46,770 bases of DNA from JAJYVT01 sp035534455. GTDB taxonomy: Bacteria; Actinomycetota; Acidimicrobiia; Acidimicrobiales; RAAP-2. Positions 39,237 through 46,452 of this stretch are shown in pieces; position 1 is the stretch's first letter, and every line of letters starts with the position of its first letter. The stretch covers positions 1 to 46,770 of the forward strand of contig DATLRV010000004.1 in the NCBI GenBank assembly GCA_035534455.1, in the 5' to 3' direction. Below the pieces are notes generated by a model. The model was not told the origin of the DNA. It did not search any database and saw only the letters and a list, made by a program, of their open reading frames with translations. The position numbers and the translations under genes were made by a program.

Positions 39237-40088
39237 TCACGCCGCCGCCGTTCCCTCCCACAGGACGCGCAGCTCGGGGGGCAGCACCGATGCCACCTCG
39301 TGGACGTCGCCCGGGACCAGGTCCCGGAGGGCGCGGACGACGTCGATCGTCACGGCTTCCGCCCGTTCCAGCGGCAGGTCCGACGTCGTCGCGATCACGC
39401 GGCCCACGAGATCACGCCCCGAGCGAGCAGGAGGCGCGCCACGGAGACGCCGAGGCGGTGTGAACAGGGGACGGACGTCGGCTGGGAGGTTGGCGGACAG
39501 GTGGGCGCGGTGCGTCGGGGGCAGCCGGTCGGCGAAGGTCGCAAGGACGCCGCGCACCACCAGCGGCGCCGCCTCGGACGTGATGCCGGCATGCTCGGCG
39601 GCCTCGAGCAGGCTGGCCAACGCCCGCGACGGCTGGTGTACGGCCCGGCCCGCAGACGGACGGGTGTCCCAGCGGCCGAACCCGACGTGAAGGTACGACT
39701 CGACACCGGCGACACCGGGCACGGAGGCGACGGTCTGCTCGATCCTTCTCGCGTCCTGCTCGCTCCCCACCGCTCCGTGGAGCAGCGCGACATGGTGCTC
39801 GACCATCACGTGCACGTGCGGAAGGTCGAGTGACTGTTCGGTCCTGCCGAGGCGCGACCGGACTCGATCGGCAAGGGTCGCGTCTGTGACCGCCGGGTCG
39901 GGCTCCCGGCCGCTCAGGTGGTACGCCGCGCCGCGGACGCGTCCTTCGGCGAACCGCACACGACGCTGCAGGCGGACGAGGGTCCGGCGGGCGTTGCGGG
40001 AGACGCACGTACGGGGCGTTCCGACGATGACGGCCGTCGCGGCCGCGGCGGCCGCACCTACGCCGATCCAACGCGTTGCTCTTCGCAT
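39237..40088 (-). CDS. BON-domain/DUF2267 fusion protein
   Basis: A 283-residue protein in three parts. A hydrophobic segment near residues 7-24 (WIGVGAAAAAATAVIVG) is a signal or anchor. A BON domain (about 68-135: LADRVRSRLGRTEQ, then VALLHGAVGSEQDARRIEQTVASVPGVAGVES) follows. The last 130 residues match DUF2267 (ASLLEAAEHAGITSEAA, LPPTHRAHLSANLPADVRPLF, ALRDLVPGDVHEVASVLPPELRVLW). BON domains bind membranes; DUF2267 proteins are common in dormancy or stress regulons. ATG with AAGGAGG 5 nt upstream, the best start in the region. No DosR-like dyad is seen before it. Confidence 0.85.
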   Translation of the reverse strand: MRRATRWIGVGAAAAAATAVIVGTPRTCVSRNARRTLVRLQRRVRFAEGRVRGAAYHLSGREPDPAVTDATLADRVRSRLGRTEQSLDLPHVHVMVEHHVALLHGAVGSEQDARRIEQTVASVPGVAGVESYLHVGFGRWDTRPSAGRAVHQPSRALASLLEAAEHAGITSEAAPLVVRGVLATFADRLPPTHRAHLSANLPADVRPLFTPPRRLRGAPPARSGRDLVGRVIATTSDLPLERAEAVTIDVVRALRDLVPGDVHEVASVLPPELRVLWEGTAAA

Positions 40089-40144
40089 GATGCCTCCTTG
40101 TCACTTTCTCGCCTGCCGCGGCGGACCGCGTGGATGCGTCGCGC

Positions 40145-40702
40145 TCAGTCCACCTCGCCCGACGCCACGACCCGTGCGCCGTAGTAGGTCTGGAGGTACT
40201 CGACCGCCCGCGCCTGGCGCTCGGGCACCGGCTCGTCGGATCCTGGCTCGAACACCGTCGTCGCGTCGGGGCAGACGGCGAGCTCGAACCCCTTGACGAA
40301 GGCGTCGTAGGCGGTGTGCCGTACGCAGCAGTCGGTGTGCTGGCCCACGAGCACGAGCCGGCCGACGTCGTGCGCACGGAGCTCGTCTTCGAGCGCACTG
40401 CCGGTGAACGCCGAGTAGAAGCGCTTCGGCACGACGACGTCGTCGTGGCCGGGGCGGAGCTCCTCCACGACGGCGCCCCCCGGCGTGCCTGCCATCGCGT
40501 GCGGCGGGAAGACGCGGAGCTCGACGTCGGAGACCTCGTGCGCGTCGTTGGCGTAGACGACCACCCACTCGGCTGTCGACCGGGCGCGCGTCGCCAGTCC
40601 CCGGATCGGCGCCACGATGTCGTGCGCGGCCGGGTTCGCGAGGACGCCGTCCACGAAGTCGTCCAGCATGTCCACGACGACGAGCGCGCTTCGCATCGTC
40701 AC
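40145..40702 (-). CDS. Isochorismatase-family cysteine hydrolase (nicotinamidase-like)
   Basis: A 185-residue alpha/beta hydrolase of the nicotinamidase/isochorismatase superfamily. The triad is visible: Asp in VVVDMLDDF, Lys in VVPKRFYSAF, and the nucleophile Cys in GQHTDCCV. The family hydrolyses nicotinamide or similar amides and isochorismate; nicotinamidase is plausible but not certain. Start at GTG 40702 with ATG 40696 as an alternative; a GGAGGGAGGG stretch lies upstream. It may be in one transcript with BON-DUF2267, which starts 57 bp after its end. Confidence 0.87.
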   Translation of the reverse strand: MTMRSALVVVDMLDDFVDGVLANPAAHDIVAPIRGLATRARSTAEWVVVYANDAHEVSDVELRVFPPHAMAGTPGGAVVEELRPGHDDVVVPKRFYSAFTGSALEDELRAHDVGRLVLVGQHTDCCVRHTAYDAFVKGFELAVCPDATTVFEPGSDEPVPERQARAVEYLQTYYGARVVASGEVD

Positions 40703-40739
40703 GACCCCCGCCCTCCCTCCTGCCGCGCGGTTCCGCCTC

Positions 40740-41177
40740 TCATGGTGACTCCGGTCTGGCAGACGACACGCCGAGGCCGGACATGAGTCCGTCCAGCCAC
40801 CCCGAGAGCTGGGCGAGGCCGATCCGGAGCTCCGACGGGCTCGCCGCTGCCTCTCCCAGCCAGTCGAAGTAGCCGTGGAGCTCGCCGCCCACCGACTCGG
40901 GAAGCGTCACGAGGAGCTCCTCGCGCCAGCGGCGCTCGAGCCGGCCGATCCGGGCCGCGAGCGACACGTCGTCGAGCGCCTCGAGTTGCGCGACCTCTGC
41001 ACGGACGGCCGACAGGGACTCCTCGATCCGCCACAGCTCTCCGGGTCGTCGCACCCGGTCGCGCTCGTCGATCCCCGCCCCCTCGACCTCGGCGCCCGCG
41101 GACTCGGTCTGCGCCACCTGCGACGGGGCGCCCTCGACCGGCGAGTCGTCCGCGCTGGCGCGCTGCTCGACGCTCAC
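40740..41177 (-). CDS. Bacterial proteasome activator-like protein (Bpa/DUF2587 family)
   Basis: A 145-residue protein. Its second half matches Bpa of mycobacteria: GELWRIEESLSAVRAEV, then RIGRLERRWREELLVTLPE and the characteristic SELRIGLAQLSGWLDGLMSGLG (Bpa: AELRIAQAQLVGWLEGLFHGI). Bpa forms rings that open the 20S proteasome independently of ATP. The C-terminal GQYL-type motif used to dock on the proteasome is absent; this protein ends SSARPESP. It may be a paralogue with another partner. The first 55 residues are acidic and probably disordered. GTG 41177 overlaps the stop of a 28-codon leader frame as GTGA. A DosR-like dyad lies about 120 bp upstream. Confidence 0.75.
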   Translation of the reverse strand: MSVEQRASADDSPVEGAPSQVAQTESAGAEVEGAGIDERDRVRRPGELWRIEESLSAVRAEVAQLEALDDVSLAARIGRLERRWREELLVTLPESVGGELHGYFDWLGEAAASPSELRIGLAQLSGWLDGLMSGLGVSSARPESP

Positions 41178-41260
41178 GTGGACCGTCCGGATGTCCCGGC
41201 GGCGGGCACCGCGGAGTCGTTCGCGGTCGCCGAAGGGGCGAACGGCGAGGCCATGACCAT
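41174..41260 (-). CDS. Possible 28-residue leader peptide coupled to the Bpa-like gene
   Basis: MVMASPFAPSATANDSAVPAAGTSGRST spans residues 1-28 (start VMASPFAP, end TSGRST). The ATG follows AGGGAAGG at about 8 nt, and the stop overlaps the GTG of the Bpa-like gene as GTGA. The Bpa-like gene has no ribosome binding site of its own, so coupling is likely. The composition is low in information, so the peptide may matter only through its translation. Confidence 0.45.
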   Translation of the reverse strand: MVMASPFAPSATANDSAVPAAGTSGRST

Positions 41261-41294
41261 GTGACGAGCCTTCCCTCGCGACGGCCCTCCCGGC

Positions 41295-41310
41295 AGGGCC
41301 GAACGGCCCG
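41295..41310. promoter_or_regulatory. DosR-like dyad upstream of the leader/Bpa-like unit
   Basis: GGGCC-GAAC-GGCCC, full agreement with RGGNC-N4-GNCCC and perfect 5-bp arms. It lies 35-50 bp before the ATG of the leader peptide. GC-rich dyads of this strength do occur by chance in such DNA. Confidence 0.4.
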
Positions 41311-41325
41311 CAGGCCGTCGGGGCG

Positions 41326-41973
41326 TCAGATCGCGCCGGCGTCGACGGCCGCCATGACGGCCGCGACCAGGTCCTCCACGAATGCGTCGTTGAGCGGCAA
41401 GTGTCCGTGGAGGAGCCGGTGGTAGGCGGGGCCGTAGACGAGGTCGAGGAGGAGCCCGGTGTTGGCCTCCGGCCGAAGCTCTCCCCGTGCCATCGCCTGC
41501 TCGACGACCACCTGGTGTCGCGCTCGCAGTGGGGCGACGAACCGCTCTCGCCAGGCGTCCGCAAGCTCGGGATCGCGCTGGACTTCGGCGATGAGCCCTC
41601 TCAGGGTTCGTCCCGTCGTGGGGTGCCGTACGGCCCGCACCCACGCGCGGAGCAGCGCGAGGAGGTCGTCACGGAGATTGCCGGTCGCGGGCACGGGCTG
41701 GCGTTCGAGGAAGTCGGTGACGAACGCGTCGAAGGCGAGCGTGCCCTTGGTCGGCCAGCGCCGGTAGACGGACGCCTTCCCGACGTGCGCCCGTGCGGCG
41801 ATCTCCTCGATCGTCATGGCCGCGAGCCCTCGTTCCGCGAGGAGCTCGGTCGTCGCCTGGAGAATGGCGCGCTCGGTCCCCGAGCTGAGCGGCCGGCCCC
41901 GGCCGGCCCCGGACTCTCGGCGGGGCTGCACCGCCGATCGGTCTCGCTCCTCGTGCCCCTGGTCGGGCGCCAT
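41326..41973 (-). CDS. TetR-family repressor of the divergent efflux pump
   Basis: A 215-residue TetR-type repressor. The helix-turn-helix lies at about residues 45-70 (GLAAMTIEEIAARAHVGKASVYRRWPTKGTL, read in part), with a ligand domain of the C-terminal type found in drug-responsive regulators. The ATG at 41973 has no ribosome binding site; TAGGCT lies exactly 6 nt upstream, so the mRNA is probably leaderless. The operator at 42003-42022 covers the -35 region, which points to autoregulation. The major-facilitator gene is divergent. Confidence 0.9.
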   Translation of the reverse strand: MAPDQGHEERDRSAVQPRRESGAGRGRPLSSGTERAILQATTELLAERGLAAMTIEEIAARAHVGKASVYRRWPTKGTLAFDAFVTDFLERQPVPATGNLRDDLLALLRAWVRAVRHPTTGRTLRGLIAEVQRDPELADAWRERFVAPLRARHQVVVEQAMARGELRPEANTGLLLDLVYGPAYHRLLHGHLPLNDAFVEDLVAAVMAAVDAGAI

Positions 41974-41979
41974 GCCGGG

Positions 41980-41985
41980 AGCCTA
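41980..41985 (-). promoter_or_regulatory. -10 box of the probable leaderless TetR mRNA
   Basis: TAGGCT on the minus strand, 6 nt before the ATG at 41973. The same hexamer precedes the Fur-family gene at 15256-15261. Confidence 0.5.
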
Positions 41986-42002
41986 TCGCTGCCATGGCGC
42001 CG

Positions 42003-42022
42003 AAAACGAACCGTCTCGTTTT
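42003..42022. promoter_or_regulatory. TetR operator 1, on the repressor side
   Basis: AAAACGA-ACCGTC-TCGTTTT, perfect 7-bp arms. It overlaps the -35 region of the TetR gene. It matches the second operator at 42150 in 16 of 20 bases. Confidence 0.75.
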
Positions 42023-42149
42023 CATCGGACCTCCTCCGACCCGGCACGGCCGACCCCTGCGGCGGCCCTCTCCGGCGCATTCCACGAACGAAGGCGCATC
42101 GGGAATAGCCCTCGATCTGCGGCGTTGCACCCCATGTCCCCGAATCATA

Positions 42150-42169
42150 GAAACGATACGTCCCGTTTC
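42150..42169. promoter_or_regulatory. TetR operator 2, on the efflux-pump side
   Basis: GAAACG-ATACGTCC-CGTTTC, perfect 6-bp arms. Together with operator 1 the consensus is (A/G)AAACGA-NNCGTC-NCGTTT. It lies 50 bp before the ATG of the efflux gene. Confidence 0.75.
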
Positions 42170-42218
42170 TGAACTCGAGTCCACGCCCACGAAGGAAGAC
42201 GAAGGAAGTACCCACGAG

Positions 42219-43991
42219 ATGAGCCAGGTCGCCCACCGCCGGATCCCGAACGCTCCGGATGCCGCCCCCGCCCCGCCCCGACTGGTGCCCGTCGCCGGGC
42301 CCGTGCCGTCGCGTCGTCAGGGAGCGGCCCTGGCGCTGATCCTCGCCGTCGCCTTCATGGTGGTCCTCGACTTCAGCATCGTGAACGTGGCCCTTGCCTC
42401 GATCGAGCGCGAGCTGCACACCGGGACCGCTGCGGTGCAGTGGGTGATCACGGCCTACGCGGTCACCTTCGGGGGGCTCCTCGTGCTCGGCGGCAGGATC
42501 GGCGACCTCTTCGGTCGCCGCAGGATGTTCGTGATCGGCCTCGTGGTCTTCTCGTTGGCGTCGCTCGCGGGTGGCTTTGCGACGTCCATCGGCGTGCTGA
42601 TCGCCGCGCGGGCCGTGCAGGGGATCGGCGCCGCGCTCGTCGCGCCGGCCGCCCTCTCCCTCATCACGGCCAGCACGCCCGAAGGCGGCCCGCGCAACCG
42701 CGCCCTCGGCTACTACGGCGCGGTGGCGTCCGTCGGCTTCGTGGCGGGCCTCGTGGTCGGCGGCGTGCTCGTCCAGTACTTCGACTGGCGCTCCGTGCTC
42801 TGGGTCAACGTGCCGATCGGGCTCCTCGCAGCCTCGCTCGCCCCCGTGCTCCTCTCTGACGCAGCGCGCCGCTCGGAACGGACGCGACTCGACGTCGGTG
42901 GCGCGGTGCTCGTCACCGGGGCCATCGCCGCGCTCGTCTTCGGTGTCTCGGAAGGCCCGGACCTCGGATGGACGTCAGCGGTGTCCCTGGCCACGCTCGC
43001 CGGGGGGTTGGTGCTCGCCGCGGGCTTCGTGCACGTCGAGCAGCACCATCCGGTGCCGCTCGTGCACCTCGGGATGCTCCGCCGGCGCGGGCTCCGATCG
43101 GCCAACGTCGCGATGGTCCTCCTCGGAGCGTGGTCCGCGGGCGAGCTGCTCACGTTGCCGCTCTTCTTCCAGCTCGTGCTGCACTACTCGGCGCTCACGA
43201 CGGGACTGGCGATGGCACCACAAGGGGTCGTGGGTTTCCTCGGCGCCTCGCGTGGAGCGAGCATCGTCCGACGCGTCGGCGTCCGCACCCTCCTCGTCGC
43301 GTCGACCAGCGCAGCGGGCATCGGGCTCCTCCTTCTCGGGCTGAGTGTCGCGTCGCACGAGTACGCGCTCTTCCTGCCCGGCTTCGTGCTCGCCGGTTTC
43401 GGCACCGCATCGAGCGCCTTCGGGGCGACCGTGGCGGCGACCCAGGGCGTCGCCGACGGTGAGCAGGGTCTTGCGGGGGGACTCGTCAACATGAGCCGGC
43501 AGGTGGGCGCCGCCGTCGGGGTCGCGCTGACCGCCGCGATCATCGGCACCGGCGCCAGTTCCGGGAGCGCCGTCGGACCGGACCGTACGTCGCTCCTGGT
43601 GGTCGCGGCGTTCGGGCTGATCGCCGCCGCGGTTGTCGGCCGCGGCATCGCGGGCCGTTCCCGGCCCAGCGCCGAGCCCGTGCGTGCGATGCATGGACGC
43701 TCCGCCATCGGTCGCAGGATTGGCACGCCACCCGCTCCGGCCCTCGCGCCGCAGCCGTGGGCGGTGGCGCAGGTGGGGCCGACCATGCTCGCAACCGCTC
43801 GGGACCGAGCTCGGTCACAGCCTCGCCACCCGCCGGGCAACCGCCGCCGACCCCGCTCGACCGTGCGGATCTACCGCGCTGCATGGTGCCGGGTCCACCG
43901 CCTCCGCCGTCGCTGGTCGGGCTCCTTCCCCGATGACGGGCCGACGGTGGGCGGCGGTCACGTCGCACCCCCGCCTGCGCGGATCCTCTGA
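42219..43991 (+). CDS. Major-facilitator drug efflux pump (DHA2, 14-segment type)
   Basis: A 590-residue proton-driven exporter of the EmrB/QacA group. The start of the membrane part is LDFSIVNVALASIERELHTG, followed by the loop 2-3 motif GGRIGDLFGRRRMF and motif C-like GFVAGLVVGGVLVQYFDWRSVLWVNVPIG, all typical. Fourteen membrane segments can be seen between about residues 35 and 480. After the last one, about 110 residues rich in Arg and Pro follow, unlike the family. ATG 42219 with AAGGAAG about 10 nt upstream. It is controlled probably by the divergent TetR through two operators. The substrate is unknown, probably a lipophilic toxic compound. Confidence 0.92.
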   Translation: MSQVAHRRIPNAPDAAPAPPRLVPVAGPVPSRRQGAALALILAVAFMVVLDFSIVNVALASIERELHTGTAAVQWVITAYAVTFGGLLVLGGRIGDLFGRRRMFVIGLVVFSLASLAGGFATSIGVLIAARAVQGIGAALVAPAALSLITASTPEGGPRNRALGYYGAVASVGFVAGLVVGGVLVQYFDWRSVLWVNVPIGLLAASLAPVLLSDAARRSERTRLDVGGAVLVTGAIAALVFGVSEGPDLGWTSAVSLATLAGGLVLAAGFVHVEQHHPVPLVHLGMLRRRGLRSANVAMVLLGAWSAGELLTLPLFFQLVLHYSALTTGLAMAPQGVVGFLGASRGASIVRRVGVRTLLVASTSAAGIGLLLLGLSVASHEYALFLPGFVLAGFGTASSAFGATVAATQGVADGEQGLAGGLVNMSRQVGAAVGVALTAAIIGTGASSGSAVGPDRTSLLVVAAFGLIAAAVVGRGIAGRSRPSAEPVRAMHGRSAIGRRIGTPPAPALAPQPWAVAQVGPTMLATARDRARSQPRHPPGNRRRPRSTVRIYRAAWCRVHRLRRRWSGSFPDDGPTVGGGHVAPPPARIL

Positions 43992-44040
43992 GGGCGCGTC
44001 GTCCGGGCGCCCGCGAGCGGGCATACGGCAGACTTGCGTC

Positions 44041-44334
44041 GTGCAGCAGGCGGGCGCGCCGCAGGGCGGGGGGGAGCGGGTGGAGAGGATCCTCGCCCGG
44101 GTCCGTGCGATCCCGCCCGGCTTCGTGCGCACGTACGGCGACGTCGACCCGAAGGCGCCACGCCTCGTCGGGCGCGTGCTCGCCACGACGGACGAGCCCG
44201 TGCCTTGGCATCGCGTGGTGCGTGCCGACGGCACGGCGGCGATGGGCGACGTGCAGCTGGCGCGCCTCCGGCGGGAGGGGGTGCCGCTCCGGCACGGGCG
44301 GGTGGACCTTGCCCGGGCCAGGATTCCGTGGTGA
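44041..44334 (+). CDS. Alkyltransferase-like protein (ATL)
   Basis: A 97-residue protein related to the C-terminal domain of O6-alkylguanine-DNA alkyltransferase. The normal PCHRV active site reads PWHRV, with Trp56 in place of the acceptor cysteine. This marks ATLs, which bind O6-alkylguanine, flip it out and hand the lesion to nucleotide excision repair instead of removing the alkyl group. The helix Tyr32 (RTYGDV) is kept. GTG start without ribosome binding site; CAGACT lies 6 nt upstream. The AlkA-type glycosylase follows 7 bp later, so both probably form an alkylation-damage operon. Confidence 0.9.
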   Translation: MQQAGAPQGGGERVERILARVRAIPPGFVRTYGDVDPKAPRLVGRVLATTDEPVPWHRVVRADGTAAMGDVQLARLRREGVPLRHGRVDLARARIPW

Positions 44335-44341
44335 CCCCTCG

Positions 44342-45037
44342 GTGAAGGTGTCGTTCGCCGGGGCCGCCCGCCTCCTCGCCGCGCGCGACCCGGTCGTCGC
44401 CGCCCTCCTCGCGGACGTCGGGCCGCCTCGGCTGCGACCCCCGCTCGGCACCCACTTCGGGGCGCTCGTGCGCGCCGTCGTCTACCAGCAGCTCGCCGGC
44501 GCTGCGGCGTCGGCCATCCACGGGCGCCTGCTCGCCGCGCTGGGCGGCGAGGCGGAGCCCCGGCCGCTGCTCGCGCTCTCCGACGAGCAATTGCGCGGGA
44601 TCGGGCTCTCCCGCAACAAGGCGGCGTCGTTGCGCGACTTGGCCGAAAAGGTGCTCGACGGCACGGTCGTGCTGTACCCCCGGGGCCTGGCGCGTGAGGG
44701 GGACGACGAGGTGGTCGCCCGCTTGTCGACCGTGCGCGGCATCGGCAGGTGGACGGCGGAGATGTTCCTCATGTTCCAGCTCCGCCGGCTCGACGTCTGG
44801 CCGACCGGTGACCTCGGCGTCCGTCGGGGCTACGGCCTCGGCTGGGGAGTGCCGATGCCGAGCGCCCGGGAGCTCGAGCCTCTGGGCGACCCCTACCGGC
44901 CGTACCGGTCGGTCGTCGCCTGGTACTGCTGGCGTGCCGTCGAACGAGACATGCGGGACGTCCGCGACGCCCGCGAGGCCCGCGGAGCGGCCGGACCCGT
45001 CCGATCCCGCGGAGCGGCCGGAGCCCTCACGGGGTGA
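44342..45037 (+). CDS. AlkA-type DNA-3-methyladenine glycosylase (HhH-GPD family)
   Basis: A 231-residue base-excision glycosylase. LVRAVVYQQLAGAAASAIHGRL is the helical start, the helix-hairpin-helix reads LSTVRGIGRWTAEMFLMFQL, and the catalytic Asp follows in DVWPTGDLGVRRGYG. It removes alkylated purines. The last 35 residues (RDVRDAREARGAAG and so on) are an Ala/Arg-rich tail without homology. GTG 44342 is chosen; GTG 44348 is possible. It is coupled in position to the ATL gene before it, so the two cover different alkyl lesions. Confidence 0.9.
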   Translation: MKVSFAGAARLLAARDPVVAALLADVGPPRLRPPLGTHFGALVRAVVYQQLAGAAASAIHGRLLAALGGEAEPRPLLALSDEQLRGIGLSRNKAASLRDLAEKVLDGTVVLYPRGLAREGDDEVVARLSTVRGIGRWTAEMFLMFQLRRLDVWPTGDLGVRRGYGLGWGVPMPSARELEPLGDPYRPYRSVVAWYCWRAVERDMRDVRDAREARGAAGPVRSRGAAGALTG

Positions 45038-45128
45038 CGCCGCCCGATCCCGCGGTCCTAAGCTCCGAAGGTTCTCGACGGCCGCGGGCGCCCGGCGACG
45101 GCGCACCGATGTCCACCGGAAGGGCGCC

Positions 45129-45236
45129 ATGGCGGAGACGCGTTCCCATCTCGACGGCGAGGACCGGTGGCGGCGTGACGAGCACGTCGTGCGCGTCGAC
45201 CTCGAGGGAGCGTCACCCGCGCCCCCTCATGTGTGA
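45129..45236 (+). CDS. Possible small protein of 35 residues
   Basis: A charged peptide (AETRSHLDGEDRWRRDEHVV and so on) starting at ATG 45129, with GGAAGGG 5 nt upstream. It ends 18 bp before the membrane-protein start. I know no family. The good ribosome binding site and its fit between two genes are the only evidence. Confidence 0.4.
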   Translation: MAETRSHLDGEDRWRRDEHVVRVDLEGASPAPPHV

Positions 45237-45254
45237 CGGCGCGGCGGCACATCG

Positions 45255-46430
45255 GTGAACTGGCTGCTCTTCGCGCTCGGCATCGTCGTCGTCGCGTTCA
45301 CGTCCGCCAACGTCATGTTCACGATGGTGCTGCCGCGCCGACCGTTCGGCATCGACCGTCTCAGTCTGTGGATCAACCGCTTGGTGCTCGTCACGATGAG
45401 CCGCCTGTCACGGCTCTGCACGACCTACGAGGCCAAGGACGTGGTGCTGTCCCCGATGGGTCCGTTCGCCCTCGTGCTGCAGCTGTTGGTGTGGGCGGGC
45501 GGGTTCACCGTCGGCTTCGGTCTCCTGATCGCCGCAGCACACCACTCCGTGGCGGACGGACTCCTCCAGGCCCTCACTTCGTTGTTCACGGTCGGCGCCG
45601 CGCACGAGGGCGGACCGTCCGTCGTCTCGCTCGACATCGCGGCCGGCGCGGTCTGGGTGGTCATCGTGGCGCTCCAGATCGCCTACCTGCCCACGCTCTA
45701 CGGCGCCTTCAGCCGGCGCGAGTCGCTCGTCGCGCTCCTCGAGAGCCGTGCCGGTCTGCCCGCGTGGGGGCCCGAGGTCCTCATCCGTCACCAGCTCGTC
45801 GGCATCATCGACACCCTCCCGGAGCTCTACGCGTCCTGGGAGGAGTGGGCGGCAGACGTGGCGGAGAGCCACACGACGTACCCCGTGCTGCTCCTGTTCC
45901 GCTCACCCGAGCCGTGGTACTCGTGGGTCGGGGGGCTGCTCGCCGTCCTCGACGCCGCGGCGATCCACCTCGCCGTGGCCCCCTCGAGCGCGAGCTCCCA
46001 GGCCAGGCTGTGCCTCCGGATGGGCTTCACCCTCTTCGACAGGATCGCGGTCGCGCTCGGGTGGGAGGTCGACCCCGATCCGAGCCCCGAAGGGCCGATC
46101 GAGCTGACCTTCGACGAGTACTCGCAGGCAATCGAGAAGCTCGCCGAGGCCGGGTTCCCGGTGGAGCGCTCCGCCGAGGAGTCCTGGCCCGACTTCCGTG
46201 GGTGGCGGGTGAACTACGAGACACTGGCCTACCGGCTCGCCGACCGGCTGATCGCTCCGCCGGCGCCGTGGTCCGGTCCCCGGCACCATCTACGCGGTGG
46301 GCCGGTCCTGCCGAGACGCCCGCCGCAACGCCGCCCGGGGCAACGTTCGGGGCGGTCGCACGCCGTCGTCGGCCCGGCGACGCGCCGTCCGGCGCGGCGG
46401 CGCGCCAGGCCCGAGACGCGTCACGGCTGA
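45255..46430 (+). CDS. Conserved-looking membrane protein, function unknown
   Basis: A 391-residue protein. A membrane segment at the start (LLFALGIVVVAFTSANVMFTMVL), two near residues 75-125 (LVLQLLVWAGGFTVGFGLLIAA and a re-entrant-looking SLFTVGA) and one near 130-155 (AGAVWVVIVALQIAYLPTLYGAF) resemble the pore part of small two-segment ion channels. A cytoplasmic helical domain of about 200 residues follows. The similarity to channels is only in layout; no selectivity-filter signature of potassium channels is present. The last 45 residues are Arg/Pro-rich. GTG 45255; a 35-codon frame ends just before it. Confidence 0.75.
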   Translation: MNWLLFALGIVVVAFTSANVMFTMVLPRRPFGIDRLSLWINRLVLVTMSRLSRLCTTYEAKDVVLSPMGPFALVLQLLVWAGGFTVGFGLLIAAAHHSVADGLLQALTSLFTVGAAHEGGPSVVSLDIAAGAVWVVIVALQIAYLPTLYGAFSRRESLVALLESRAGLPAWGPEVLIRHQLVGIIDTLPELYASWEEWAADVAESHTTYPVLLLFRSPEPWYSWVGGLLAVLDAAAIHLAVAPSSASSQARLCLRMGFTLFDRIAVALGWEVDPDPSPEGPIELTFDEYSQAIEKLAEAGFPVERSAEESWPDFRGWRVNYETLAYRLADRLIAPPAPWSGPRHHLRGGPVLPRRPPQRRPGQRSGRSHAVVGPATRRPARRRARPETRHG

Positions 46431-46452
46431 ACCACGGCGCGGACCGACCGCG

